From the NCBI GenBank assembly GCA_018261735.1, contig JAGTRM010000013.1, forward strand, positions 1-64,000: a stretch of 64,000 bases of DNA, read 5' to 3'. A program made the translations under genes and the position numbers. The stretch comes from Pseudomonadota bacterium. Its GTDB lineage: Bacteria > Pseudomonadota > Gammaproteobacteria > Burkholderiales > Chitinibacteraceae. The notes below the pieces were generated by a model. The model searched no databases. It was not told the origin of the DNA and worked only from the letters and a program-made list of their open reading frames with translations. Below, piece after piece: positions 1 to 8,753 of the stretch (position 1 is its first letter; each line of letters starts with the position of its first letter).

Positions 1-984
1 CAATTTTCCTATCAGCCAGTCGGTCAGATCGGGCTCGAGCCGGGCAGAAACCGGCAAAACCCGGATTTTATCACCGTACGCGCCCAAGTCGGGCAGCGCC
101 GCAAGTTTTACCGCATCCTTTTCCGTCACTACGATCCAGTCCGCCTCGGGCAGATCGCCCATGGCAAACGCATGGTGATCGGGAAACGGGTGTTCGCTGA
201 ACGATAGACCCAAGCCGCGCAATGTGGCAAAAAAGCGCGCCGGGTTGCCGATGCCGCAGACGGCGGCGACTTGTTGGCCGGCGAATTCGCTCGCCGCAAA
301 GGTCAGGTTCCTGTTGGCCAGTGCATAGAACAGACCCGGCTGCAGCGTCATGCGAAACACCTGTTCATGCGCGACGCTCGCCCCAGGGCCGTTCACCACC
401 ACGGCGCCGACGCTGCGAAGCCGCGCCACCGGTTCGCGCAAGGGGCCGGCCGGGATCGGCAAGCCGTTGCCAAAACCGCGTGCGCCATCGACCACGCACA
501 GCTCGATATCGCGCGCCAGCCGGTAATGCTGCAGCCCGTCGTCGCACAGAAGCACATCGACATCGGGATGCGCGGCCAGCAAGGCGCGCCCGGCGGCGGC
601 GCGATCCGGGCAGACGAAGACCGGCACGCCCGCGCGCGCCAGCAGCAAGGGTTCGTCGCCGCACAGCGCCGGGTCGGTTTGCGGTGTCACGGCCAGCGGT
701 TCCACGGCGGAGCCGCGATAGCCGCGCGAAATGATGCCGGGATGCCGGCCGCGCTCAAGCAACTGGCGCGCCAGAAAGAGCGTCAGCGGCGTCTTGCCCG
801 CGCCGCCGGCGGTCAGGTTGCCGACCACCACCACCGGGACCGGCAGCCGGTTCGCCTTGAATACCCCGGCGCGATACAAGCCGCGCCGGCCAGCCGCAAT
901 CAGCGCAAACAACCCGGACAGGGGCAAGAGCGCGGCGGACTGCCAGGAAATGGGGGAATACCAGATTTGTTCTATCGAGCGCAT
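1..984 (-). CDS. lpxK: Tetraacyldisaccharide 4'-kinase, 3' end missing
   Basis: LpxK phosphorylates the 4' position of the lipid A disaccharide precursor at the inner membrane. The 328 visible codons start at an ATG (984) reading MRSIEQIWYS and carry an N-terminal hydrophobic stretch followed by the Walker A motif GNLTAGGAGKT, which is diagnostic for LpxK. The C-terminal end runs off the window, though little should be missing because the family is about 330-340 residues. It lies 37 bases downstream of exbD in the same direction, the standard exbB-exbD-lpxK order in Betaproteobacteria, so the three are probably co-transcribed. Confidence 0.95.
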   Translation of the reverse strand, partial: MRSIEQIWYSPISWQSAALLPLSGLFALIAAGRRGLYRAGVFKANRLPVPVVVVGNLTAGGAGKTPLTLFLARQLLERGRHPGIISRGYRGSAVEPLAVTPQTDPALCGDEPLLLARAGVPVFVCPDRAAAGRALLAAHPDVDVLLCDDGLQHYRLARDIELCVVDGARGFGNGLPIPAGPLREPVARLRSVGAVVVNGPGASVAHEQVFRMTLQPGLFYALANRNLTFAASEFAGQQVAAVCGIGNPARFFATLRGLGLSFSEHPFPDHHAFAMGDLPEADWIVVTEKDAVKLAALPDLGAYGDKIRVLPVSARLEPDLTDWLIGKL

Positions 985-1020
985 GGCATAAAAAACGGGG
1001 CAGACGCCCCGTTCATCCAG

Positions 1021-1443
1021 TTACTTGCTGCCACTGTTCTGCGTGGCGAAGGTGAGCTTGCCGTAGCCAGCCGCTCGCGCCGCTTCCATCACGTTGACCA
1101 CGCTCTGGTGCGTGGCCTGCGCATCGGCATTCACCACCACCATCGGGTCCGGATTGCTGCCGGCTGCGCGGCGCAGTACCAGGGCAAATTCTTCGGCACT
1201 GGAAAACGTCGTCGGAGTTTCATTCACCGCATACTGGCCGTTGGCCGATACCGCCACCTGGATGGTCTGCTTCTGCTCGGCGCTCTTTTCCGCCTCGGCG
1301 GTCGGCAGATTGATCTTGAGCTCGGCAAAGCGCGAATAGGTCGTGGATGCCATCAAAAAAATCAGGATCACCAGCAGCACGTCGATCAACGGTACAAAGT
1401 TGATTTCCGGCTCTTCGCGCCCGCGGCCTTTACGAAAGTTCAT
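1021..1443 (-). CDS. exbD: ExbD/TolR-family biopolymer transport protein
   Basis: This 140-residue protein is a proton-channel partner that couples the proton-motive force to an outer-membrane or envelope process. It has a short charged N-terminus, one transmembrane segment at about residues 15-36 with the essential aspartate (Asp21 in PLIDVLL), and a periplasmic domain. The ATG at 1443 was preferred because residues upstream of it lack ExbD character. It follows the ExbB gene by 13 bases. TolR is the alternative name, but no tolA, tolB or pal is near, so the exact client system is not shown. Confidence 0.93.
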   Translation of the reverse strand: MNFRKGRGREEPEINFVPLIDVLLVILIFLMASTTYSRFAELKINLPTAEAEKSAEQKQTIQVAVSANGQYAVNETPTTFSSAEEFALVLRRAAGSNPDPMVVVNADAQATHQSVVNVMEAARAAGYGKLTFATQNSGSK

Positions 1444-1456
1444 CGTTGCGCCCGCT

Positions 1457-2068
1457 TCAGTTGTTGCGTTCGCCGTGGACCACTTCCACGAGCTTGATCG
1501 CCAGTTGTTCCATCTCGACGATGTAACCATCGACCAGATTGCGGAAAAAGCGATAGAACATCAGCGACGGCACCGCCACCATGATCCCGAAAGCGGTGTT
1601 GTAGAGCGCGACGGAAATGCCATGCGCCAGCGCGGCGGGATTGGTGCCGCTGGTCGGCGTTTGCGCGCCGAAAATTTCGATCATGCCGATCACGGTGCCG
1701 AACAGCCCGAGCAGCGGGGTCACGGCGGCAAGCGTTCCCAGCGTGGAAAGATAGCGCTCCAGATCGTGCGCCACCGCGCCGCCGATCTCCTCGATTGATT
1801 CCTTCATGATCTCGCGCGAGCTTCTGACATTCTTCAAACCTGCTGCCAGCACACGCCCCAGCGGCGACGAAGCGGAAAGCTGAACCAGCATTTCCGGCGT
1901 CACGCCATGCGTGCGGTATTCCTGCACCACCTTGGCGAGCAGGCCTTCCGGCAACACCAGCGACTTGCGCAGGGAAAGCGCGCGTTCGATGATGATGGTC
2001 ACCGCCGCAACCGATGAGATAATGATGAACCAGATCGGCCAGCCGGCAGCTTGAATAATGGCAAACAT
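1457..2068 (-). CDS. exbB: ExbB/TolQ/MotA proton-channel family protein
   Basis: This 203-residue inner-membrane protein forms the proton channel with ExbD. It shows the family pattern: one N-terminal membrane segment (about residues 5-27), a cytoplasmic region, then two segments near residues 110-130 and 150-175. The glycine/threonine-rich motif TPLLGLFGTVIGMI lies in the second. The ATG at 2068 gives the usual length; in-frame sequence upstream is an artefact of a long open frame. It is the first gene of the exbB-exbD-lpxK cluster, with a 355-base region upstream holding two inverted repeats. Confidence 0.93.
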   Translation of the reverse strand: MFAIIQAAGWPIWFIIISSVAAVTIIIERALSLRKSLVLPEGLLAKVVQEYRTHGVTPEMLVQLSASSPLGRVLAAGLKNVRSSREIMKESIEEIGGAVAHDLERYLSTLGTLAAVTPLLGLFGTVIGMIEIFGAQTPTSGTNPAALAHGISVALYNTAFGIMVAVPSLMFYRFFRNLVDGYIVEMEQLAIKLVEVVHGERNN

Positions 2069-2423
2069 GTGAAACCTGTTGGATGTGATGCAAAACGGCG
2101 TAACTTTAGCCCGATTACCGGATCGGGGGAAGAGCCAGGTTCTTTTGACCTTAGAACCTAATGCCGCAAGCCCCGGACAGAACAGGGTTTTTTCCGCTTG
2201 CCCACATTTCCTGTGGATAATTTTGTGGGAAACTTCCTGAAATGCCCCGCAAACCCGCGCCGTTCCAGCAATAAGAACAGATTGCCCTTTTTTTAGTCTT
2301 TTTAATGACTCCTTATAAATCAACAAGTTATTTGCACATATTCAACTACACTCCACCTACCCTTTCCTAATCGGCCCCACACAAGGGTTTTGTGGATTAT
2401 TCAGTTCACCAATTGGCGTTCCC
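2069..2423. other. Intergenic region between exbB and xseA, with two inverted repeats
   Basis: These 355 bases separate divergent genes and should hold both promoters. Two short perfect inverted repeats are visible on the exbB side: CCCGAT-N6-ATCGGG (2110-2127) and AGGTTCT-N9-AGAACCT (2137-2159). They could be operator half-sites or 5'-leader hairpins of the exbB transcript. The part near 2280-2350 is distinctly AT-rich. I see no convincing coding region and no clear -35/-10 pair. Confidence 0.5.
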
Positions 2424-3776
2424 ATGTACTTGTCAAGCCCCCAAAATATCATTTCAGTTACAGAGCTCAACCGCCAGGCGCGCCAACTGCTGGAAGGCAG
2501 CTTCCCCGTGCTTTGGGTGGCAGGCGAGATTTCCGGCTTCAAGCGCTATGATTCCGGCCACTGCTATTTCACCCTCAAGGATGCCGGCGCGCAGGTGAGA
2601 TGCGTGATGTTCCGCAACCGCGCCGCGTTGCTCGACTTCGCCCCGCGCGAAGGAACGAAGGTGGAAGCACGTGCCGTGGTCTCGCTGTATGAAGCACGCG
2701 GTGACTTCCAGCTCACCATCGAAGCGCTGCGCCCGGCGGGCCTCGGCGCGCTGTTCGAAGCGTTCGAAGCGCTCAAGCGCAAACTGGAAGCCGAGGGGCT
2801 GTTCAGCACTACCCGCAAGCGCGCCTTGCCGGCGTTCCCGCGCGCCATCGGCATAGTCACCTCTCCCGCCGCTGCCGCGCTGCGCGACGTGCTGACCACC
2901 CTGCGCCGGCGCATGCCCGGACTGCCGGTGATCCTTTACCCGACCGCAGTACAGGGCGACGCGGCCGCTGCACAAATCGCCGGCGCCATCCGCATGGCCG
3001 CTACGCGCCGCGAAGTCGATACGCTGATCGTTTGCCGAGGCGGTGGCAGCATTGAAGATTTATGGTCGTTCAACGAAGAAATCGTTGCCCGCGCGATTGC
3101 CGATTGCCCGATCCCGGTGGTCTGCGGCGTCGGGCACGAAACCGATTTCACCATAGCCGATTTCGTGGCCGACCTGCGCGCGCCCACGCCGACCGCAGCA
3201 GCGGAACTGGCCACGCCGGACCGCGCAGCACTGCAGGCGCGGATCGACCACCTGCACCATCGTCTTGCCAACCTCATGACCCGCCAGTTGCAACAGCGCA
3301 TGCAGCGGCTCGACAGCCTTACCCGCCGCCTGCAGCACCCAGGCGAGAGACTGGCCCGGCAGCGCGAAAAGCTGGCCGACCTCGCCCGTCGCCTGCACGC
3401 CGCCCCCGCCCGCCAGCTTGAAACGCGCACTCTACGGCTGCAGCAACTCGCCCTGCGCCTGACGCACCGCCGCCCCCAGGACGCGCCGCTCCAAACCCGC
3501 CTCGCCACGCTGCAAACCCGCCTCTACGCCGCGCTGCCGCGCCAACTGGAGCGCCGACGGCAATCGCTCGCCACACTCGCCGCCCGGCTGACCGCGCACG
3601 ATCCGCAAGCGCCGCTGGCCAAAGGCTACGCGCTCGTCAGCCACGCCGACGGCACGCTGCTGCGCAGAGCCAGCGATGCGGAAACCGGGGAAGCGATTAC
3701 GGTACGTTTTGCGAAGGATGCGCTGAAGGCGAAAGTGATCGGAGAAAACACTGCAACGCAGGTTGGCGCTGAATGA
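2424..3776 (+). CDS. xseA: Exodeoxyribonuclease VII large subunit
   Basis: XseA is the catalytic subunit of exonuclease VII, which degrades single-stranded DNA from either end together with small XseB subunits. The 450-residue product has an N-terminal OB fold (about residues 5-100, with [20 protein letters not shown]), then the catalytic domain with the signatures [13 protein letters not shown] and [14 protein letters not shown] long basic helical region follows, and a C-terminal segment with KGYALV. Length and domain order are normal. No xseB is in the window. Confidence 0.97.
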   Translation: MYLSSPQNIISVTELNRQARQLLEGSFPVLWVAGEISGFKRYDSGHCYFTLKDAGAQVRCVMFRNRAALLDFAPREGTKVEARAVVSLYEARGDFQLTIEALRPAGLGALFEAFEALKRKLEAEGLFSTTRKRALPAFPRAIGIVTSPAAAALRDVLTTLRRRMPGLPVILYPTAVQGDAAAAQIAGAIRMAATRREVDTLIVCRGGGSIEDLWSFNEEIVARAIADCPIPVVCGVGHETDFTIADFVADLRAPTPTAAAELATPDRAALQARIDHLHHRLANLMTRQLQQRMQRLDSLTRRLQHPGERLARQREKLADLARRLHAAPARQLETRTLRLQQLALRLTHRRPQDAPLQTRLATLQTRLYAALPRQLERRRQSLATLAARLTAHDPQAPLAKGYALVSHADGTLLRRASDAETGEAITVRFAKDALKAKVIGENTATQVGAE

Positions 3777-3780
3777 AGTG

Positions 3781-3845
3781 AAGCCCAACGCAGCAATGCT
3801 GATGAAGCCGGTAAACGTTGGGCTTTGCAGGCTCAATCCAACCTG
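3781..3845. repeat. REP-like inverted repeat between convergent xseA and acsA
   Basis: A 10-bp perfect inverted repeat (AAGCCCAACG at 3781-3790, CGTTGGGCTT at 3816-3825, 25-base loop) is followed directly by a GTTGG...CCAAC repeat up to about 3840. The GTTGGGCTT...CAATCCAACCT arrangement resembles the short palindromic repeats scattered in many proteobacterial genomes. Lying in an 81-base gap between convergent genes, it could also act as a bidirectional terminator, but it has no T tract. Confidence 0.5.
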
Positions 3846-3857
3846 CGCATGCCCTGC

Positions 3858-5807
3858 CTATTCGGACTGCGCGACCTTTTCCACCAGCAAATCGACAATA
3901 CCTGGATCGGCCAGCGTGGTCGTGTCGCCCAGGCTATCGAGCTCGCCGGCGGCAACCTTGCGCAGGATGCGGCGCATGATTTTGCCGGAGCGGGTCTTGG
4001 GCAGGCCCGGCACCACCACGATCCGGTCGGGGATTGCAAGCGCGCCGATATGGTGGCGACATTCGTTTTTGAGCTCACCCACCAGATCGGGCGATTCCTC
4101 ATAGCCATCGCGCAGGATCACATAGGCAAAGATGGCCTGTCCCTTGATTTCATGCGGATAACCGACCACGGCGGCTTCGGCGCAGGCCGGATGCGAAACC
4201 AGCGCGCTTTCGACTTCGGCCGTGCCCATCCGGTGCCCGGACACATTGATCACGTCATCGACTCGGCCGGTGATCCAGTAGTAGCCATCTTCGTCGCGCC
4301 GACACCCATCGCCGGTAAAGTAATAGCCGGGGAACGGGCGTAGATAGGTATCCAGAAACCGCTGGTGATCGCCCCAGATCGTGCGCGCCTGCGAGGGCCA
4401 GGAATGCGGCAACACCAGCAGCCCGCTCACTCCATTGCCTTCGACAAGCTCGCCTTTTTCATCGAGCAATGCCGGGCGGATACCGGGCAAAGCAAAGGTG
4501 GCCGAGCCAGGCTTGAGGTCGACCACGCCGGGCAACGGCGAGATCATGATGCTGCCGGTTTCGGTTTGCCACCAGGTATCGACAATCGCGCAGCGCTCAT
4601 GGCCCACCAGCTTGTGGTACCAGAGCCAGGCTTCCGGGTTGATCGGTTCGCCCACCGAGCCCAGCAGGCGCAGCGAGGACAGATCGTACTTGCGCGGCCA
4701 GGCATCGCCTTCGCGCATCACGGCGCGGATCGCGGTCGGTGCGGTATAGAACACATTGATCTTCAGCCGCTCGACCATTTCCCAGTAACGGCCGGCATCG
4801 GGCCAGGTGGGAACGCCCTCGAACATCAGCGTGGTGCAGCCATTGGCCAGCGGGCCATAGACCACGTAGCTGTGCCCGGTGATCCAGCCCACATCGGCCA
4901 CACAGGCAAAGACCTCGCCGGGCCGCACATCGAAAACCAGCGCGTGCGACAGGCTGGTCTGCACCATGTAACCGCCGGTGGCATGCGCCAGCCCCTTGGG
5001 CTTGCCGGTCGAGCCCGAGGTATAGAGCAGGAACAGGATATCTTCGCTATCCATTTCCTCGCACGGGCAATATGGGCGCTCGCAGGCCAGCAAGTCATGC
5101 CAGTGCAGATCGCGTCCTTCAACCCAGGATTGCTTGGTCCCCGTGCGCGAAAACACCACCACATGCCGCACGCCCGGACATTGCGGCACCGCCTCGTCCA
5201 CGATCCGCTTGAGCTGGATGCGCTTGCCGGCGCGCACCCCTTCATCGGCGGTAATGACCACGGCGCAATCGGCATCCTGAATCCGGTCGCGCAGGGAATC
5301 GGCGGAAAATCCGGCGAATACCACGGAATGAATGGCGCCGATCCGCGCGCAGGCCAGCATGGCCACCGCCGCTTCCGGCACCATCGGCATATAGATCGCG
5401 ACCCGGTCGCCCTTGCGCACATCAAGACGCCGCAAGGCATTGGCCAGACGGCAGACCTCCGCATGCAGCTGGCGATAGGTCAGCGTGCGCCCGACGCCCG
5501 GCGTGTCGGATTCCCAGATGATCGCCAGCTGATCGCCGCGCGCTTCCAGATGCCGATCCAGGCAATTCCAGCAGGCATTAAGCTTGCCGCCAAGGAACCA
5601 GGAAATATGCCCGTCGGCAAAACTGGAACCGTTGACCTGATAAAAATCGCGAAACCAGCCAATCCGCTCGCGGGCTTGCTGCTCCCAGTACGCATCAGGG
5701 TCCGCATTGGCCTTGGCCATCAGCGCGGGCCAGTGAGTGGGGTCGGTGAAACCGGTGTGACCATCGGTTTGGGAAGTAGCAAGGAACAGGGCTGGAGAAG
5801 AGGACAT
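3858..5807 (-). CDS. acsA: Acetyl-coenzyme A synthetase (AMP-forming)
   Basis: The enzyme activates acetate with ATP to acetyl-AMP and then acetyl-CoA. The 649-residue product carries the ATP/AMP-binding motif YTSGSTGKPKG, the adenylate motif DTWWQTETG, the hinge region YYWITGRVDDVINVSGHR, and the C-terminal PKTRSGKIMRR whose lysine is the usual acetylation control site. The ATG at 5807 is chosen because CAGGAG lies eight bases upstream; an in-frame extension of 22 codons has no such site. It is monocistronic and divergent from etfBA. A propionyl-CoA synthetase is less likely given length and motifs. Confidence 0.95.
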   Translation of the reverse strand: MSSSPALFLATSQTDGHTGFTDPTHWPALMAKANADPDAYWEQQARERIGWFRDFYQVNGSSFADGHISWFLGGKLNACWNCLDRHLEARGDQLAIIWESDTPGVGRTLTYRQLHAEVCRLANALRRLDVRKGDRVAIYMPMVPEAAVAMLACARIGAIHSVVFAGFSADSLRDRIQDADCAVVITADEGVRAGKRIQLKRIVDEAVPQCPGVRHVVVFSRTGTKQSWVEGRDLHWHDLLACERPYCPCEEMDSEDILFLLYTSGSTGKPKGLAHATGGYMVQTSLSHALVFDVRPGEVFACVADVGWITGHSYVVYGPLANGCTTLMFEGVPTWPDAGRYWEMVERLKINVFYTAPTAIRAVMREGDAWPRKYDLSSLRLLGSVGEPINPEAWLWYHKLVGHERCAIVDTWWQTETGSIMISPLPGVVDLKPGSATFALPGIRPALLDEKGELVEGNGVSGLLVLPHSWPSQARTIWGDHQRFLDTYLRPFPGYYFTGDGCRRDEDGYYWITGRVDDVINVSGHRMGTAEVESALVSHPACAEAAVVGYPHEIKGQAIFAYVILRDGYEESPDLVGELKNECRHHIGALAIPDRIVVVPGLPKTRSGKIMRRILRKVAAGELDSLGDTTTLADPGIVDLLVEKVAQSE

Positions 5808-6169
5808 GCCAAAGCTCCTGATAGGCTGAGAGTAGAAATTCCACCCGCGTGGGCGCCCGCCCAGCGGTTCCACTCAGAATAGTGCAAACAATTATCACAT
5901 TCAATTAGATGCACGGATCGATTTACCCTGCTTCTGATTAGCTTGAGCAGAGCACGCGTGAAGAAAATCCGGACAGAACCATGTCGACACACTGGAAATA
6001 CAAGTCCCGGCCAATACCCGCAAAAACGCGATATAAACGCCCTTCGATACGCGTATGTCGACCATGAACGTTGAACTCAGCTGCGCCGGACAACACCTCT
6101 TGGCGAGGCCGGGCCAGCCTGCGTTGCATTCACTGGTAAAATCGTGCTTTTGCTGAATGGAAGCCGTCA
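5808..6169. other. Intergenic region between divergent acsA and etfB
   Basis: These 362 bases must hold the acsA and etfB promoters. A short open frame on the minus strand in this stretch has no ribosome-binding site and no recognisable composition, so it is not called. I see no convincing sigma-70 promoter pair, operator or hairpin. Confidence 0.5.
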
Positions 6170-6916
6170 ATGAAAGCGCTGGTGGCAGTCAAACGCGTGC
6201 CCGACGGCAACGCCCCGCTTCGCCTGAAAATGGATTGTTCAGGCGTCGATCTGGCCGGCATGCCGATGCGCATCAATCCGTTCGACGAGGCGGCGCTGGA
6301 ATGGGCCGTTCAGCGCAAGGAAGCCGGCACGATCAGCGAAATTGTTGCGGTTTCCATCGGTGGGAATGCCTGTCAGGAAACGCTGCGCCATGCGCTGGCC
6401 ATGGGCGCCGATCGCGCCTTTCTGATCGCCGCCGAACACGCGCCGGAACCGCTAGCCGTCGCCAAGTTGCTGCGCGCCCTGGCCGAACGCGAGCAGCCCG
6501 ATCTGATCGTGCTCGGCAAGCAGGCGAGCGATGACGACAACGCGCAGACAGCGCCGATGCTGGCCGCGCTGCTGGGCTGGCCGCAGGGCGTGTTTGCTTC
6601 AAACGTGGCGCTGGAAAACAACACACTGCAAGTCACGCGCGAGATCGAGGGCGGCCAGGAGGTGTTGGCACTGCCCCTGCCGGCGGTGATCAGCGCGGAC
6701 TTGCGGCTGGCTAACCCGCGCTACCTCAAGCTGCCGCAACTGTTGCAAGCCAAGAAAAAAACCATCGAAACATTGAATCCGTCCGAATTGGGCGTGGCGC
6801 CTGCTCCCCGGCTGGAACTGCTTGGGGTTGCGCCGCCGCCTGCGCGCAAACCGGCGGTCAAGGTCGCCGATGCCCGTGAACTCGTCGCCCTGTTGCGGCA
6901 GGAGGGCCTGCCATGA
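6170..6916 (+). CDS. etfB: Electron transfer flavoprotein beta subunit
   Basis: EtfB binds AMP and with EtfA forms the soluble FAD carrier that takes electrons from dehydrogenases. The 248-residue product starts MKALVAVKRVPDG, has the ALAMGADRAFLI segment and the ILGKQASDDDNAQTAPMLA region, all typical of the family. Its stop overlaps the start of etfA (ATGA at 6913-6916), so the two are translationally coupled. No acyl-CoA dehydrogenase or ETF-quinone oxidoreductase gene is near, and the electron donor and acceptor cannot be read from this window. Confidence 0.95.
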   Translation: MKALVAVKRVPDGNAPLRLKMDCSGVDLAGMPMRINPFDEAALEWAVQRKEAGTISEIVAVSIGGNACQETLRHALAMGADRAFLIAAEHAPEPLAVAKLLRALAEREQPDLIVLGKQASDDDNAQTAPMLAALLGWPQGVFASNVALENNTLQVTREIEGGQEVLALPLPAVISADLRLANPRYLKLPQLLQAKKKTIETLNPSELGVAPAPRLELLGVAPPPARKPAVKVADARELVALLRQEGLP

Positions 6917-7854
6917 AGCACGCGCTGATTCTGGTCGAACACGATGGCGTTAACCCGCACTCCGCGCTGCGCCGGATCGTTTCGGCCGCCCGCCTGCTCG
7001 CCGACCGGCTCACGTTGCTCGTCGCCGGCAGCCAGGCGCAAGCAGTCGCCGAGCAGGCGGCCTGCATCGCCGGCGTCAGCGAGGTCTGGCTGTTCGACGC
7101 GCCGCACCTTAGTCAGCCGCTGGCCGAAGACCTCTCCCCTCTTTTGGCGCACGCCGTGCGCGAGCGTCAGGCCAGCGCGCTGCTCGCTGCCGCCTCGCCG
7201 TTTGGCAAGGCGACTCTGCCGCGCGCCGCCGCGCTGCTCGATTGCGCGATGCTGTCCGATGTGGTGGAAATCCAGGCGCCGGATGTCTTCGTGCGCCCGG
7301 TCCACGCCGGCGCCGCGCTCGCCACGCTACGCAATCCGGAACCAGTGAAAATCCTGAGCGCGCGCGCGGCGGCTTTCCCACCCGCCGCCGACCAGCCCGC
7401 CGCGCCCATCAACATCCAACCCGCGCCTCCTGCCGCCAACCGTTCTGCCTGGGTCAGCACCACCCATCCGGATTCGGCGCGCCCGGCGCTGGCCGAAGCC
7501 AAGGTGGTGGTAGCCGGCGGACAAGGGCTGGGATCGGCCGAACAATTCCACGCATTGCTCGATCCGCTTGCCGACCGGCTGAATGCCGCCATCGGCGCCA
7601 CGCGCGCGGCGGTGGATGCCGGCTTCATCGGCAACGACCATCAGATCGGCCAGACCGGCGCGATTGTCGCCCCGGAGTTCTACTTCGCCATCGGCCTCTC
7701 CGGCGCGGCGCAGCATCTGGCCGGCATGCGCGATGCCCGCGTGGTGGTGACAATCAACAAGGATGCGGAAGCGCCGATCTGCCGGCAGGCGGATTACGTA
7801 CTGGAAGGGGATTTGTTCGAGATCGTGCCCGCGTTGCTCAGAGCACTGGAATAG
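6913..7854 (+). CDS. etfA: Electron transfer flavoprotein alpha subunit
   Basis: EtfA carries most of the FAD-binding site of the heterodimer. The 313-residue protein has a variable N-terminal domain and the conserved C-terminal FAD domain with VVVAGGQGLGS, GNDHQIGQTG, YFAIGLSGAAQHLAGM and INKDAEAPI. Length is usual for the family. It ends 12 bases before the stop of the convergent chemosensory operon, with no terminator between them. Confidence 0.95.
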   Translation: MKHALILVEHDGVNPHSALRRIVSAARLLADRLTLLVAGSQAQAVAEQAACIAGVSEVWLFDAPHLSQPLAEDLSPLLAHAVRERQASALLAAASPFGKATLPRAAALLDCAMLSDVVEIQAPDVFVRPVHAGAALATLRNPEPVKILSARAAAFPPAADQPAAPINIQPAPPAANRSAWVSTTHPDSARPALAEAKVVVAGGQGLGSAEQFHALLDPLADRLNAAIGATRAAVDAGFIGNDHQIGQTGAIVAPEFYFAIGLSGAAQHLAGMRDARVVVTINKDAEAPICRQADYVLEGDLFEIVPALLRALE

Positions 7855-7866
7855 CCGGGGCGGGGT

Positions 7867-8235
7867 CTAGCCCGCCTGCTGCGCGAGCACCGCGCGCAAA
7901 TCGACCAGCAGCAGCGGCTTGCCCGCTTCCAGCACCAGGGCGCGGATGCCCTTGAGCCGGGTCCGCGCGGCCACCAGCGCGGGCAAGGCGTGGATCAGCT
8001 CGGCGGGCACGGCACGCAACTCGACCGGTTCGCCGACCTCGATGCAATGCGTGCCGACCTGCAACCTGCGGCGTGGCCCGGTTTCCCCGTCCGGGGCCTG
8101 CCCCAGCAGCGCCTCGATAGCCATGACGGTCGCTGGCACATGATCCAGCATATGGTCGATCTGCCGAGCCTCGACGGCGAAGCGGTAGCCGCCCGCAGTA
8201 AAGCTCACCACGTCGAGCGCTTCATCACCTGCCAT
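7867..8235 (-). CDS. Small CheW-like scaffold protein
   Basis: The 122-residue product begins VVSFTAGGYRFAVEARQIDHML and ends with a KPLLLVDLRAVL segment, the beta-strand pattern at the start and end of a CheW fold. It is shorter than a usual CheW (about 150-170 residues), so the fold may be trimmed. It is the last gene of the chemosensory operon and overlaps the upstream CheW gene by the ATGA arrangement. The likely role is a second adaptor between the receptor and the kinase, matching the two CheW proteins (WspB and WspD) of Wsp systems. Function is inferred from fold pattern and position. Confidence 0.7.
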   Translation of the reverse strand: MAGDEALDVVSFTAGGYRFAVEARQIDHMLDHVPATVMAIEALLGQAPDGETGPRRRLQVGTHCIEVGEPVELRAVPAELIHALPALVAARTRLKGIRALVLEAGKPLLLVDLRAVLAQQAG

Positions 8236-8753
8236 CAGCGCAACCCCGCGCGGTAATCCTCGAAGATGCGTTCCAGATCAAGCAGGTGCACCAGATGCTC
8301 GCGGAAGGAAACGATGCCGAGCACGATGGGGCGCAGATGCTCGGGTATGGTATGCGGTGGCGGCTGGATCGCGCTTTCCTGCACATCAATCACTTCCTCG
8401 ACCCGGTCGACTCGGATGCCGCTGCGCATGGCGCGAGCCTGCCCTAGCAGGATGCGCGAGCCGGTGATCCCGTTGGAATCAGGCAACCCCAGCACGGCAC
8501 GCAGACGGATCACCGATTCGATGTCGCCGCGCACATTGATCACGCCCTCCAGCGATGCGGGGCATCCCGGCAGGAAAAAGACTTCGCTCTCGGCCAGGAC
8601 TTCGCTGATGTTCTCGCCATGAAACGCGTACCACTGCTCGCCCAGCGAGAAAAACACCAGCTTGACCAGCGCTTCGTCCACGCTGACAACTTCGCCGGCC
8701 GTTTGCTGTTTGCGCGCCAGGATGGCATCCAGCGCGCTAGCCTGTTCGCTCAT
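8235..8753 (-). CDS. cheW: CheW-type adaptor protein
   Basis: CheW couples receptors to the histidine kinase CheA. The 172-residue protein has an N-terminal tail of about 25 residues, then a full CheW domain with LVFFSLGEQWYAF, the conserved LEGVINVRGDIESVIRLRAVLG and DRVEEVIDV. The ATG at 8753 is the start because its ATGA overlaps the stop of the upstream GGDEF gene; an open frame extending further upstream only reflects the other reading frame of that gene. It overlaps the next gene in the same way. Confidence 0.93.
   Translation of the reverse strand: MSEQASALDAILARKQQTAGEVVSVDEALVKLVFFSLGEQWYAFHGENISEVLAESEVFFLPGCPASLEGVINVRGDIESVIRLRAVLGLPDSNGITGSRILLGQARAMRSGIRVDRVEEVIDVQESAIQPPPHTIPEHLRPIVLGIVSFREHLVHLLDLERIFEDYRAGLR

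Noticed and set aside
4365..5882. A 505-codon open frame on the + strand opposite acsA
   Set aside because: Composition is shadow-like and the minus frame encodes a full acetyl-CoA synthetase.
5901..6170. An 89-codon minus-strand open frame in the acsA-etfB gap
   Set aside because: No ribosome-binding site, no hydrophobic or domain pattern, and it fills the region needed for the etfB promoter.
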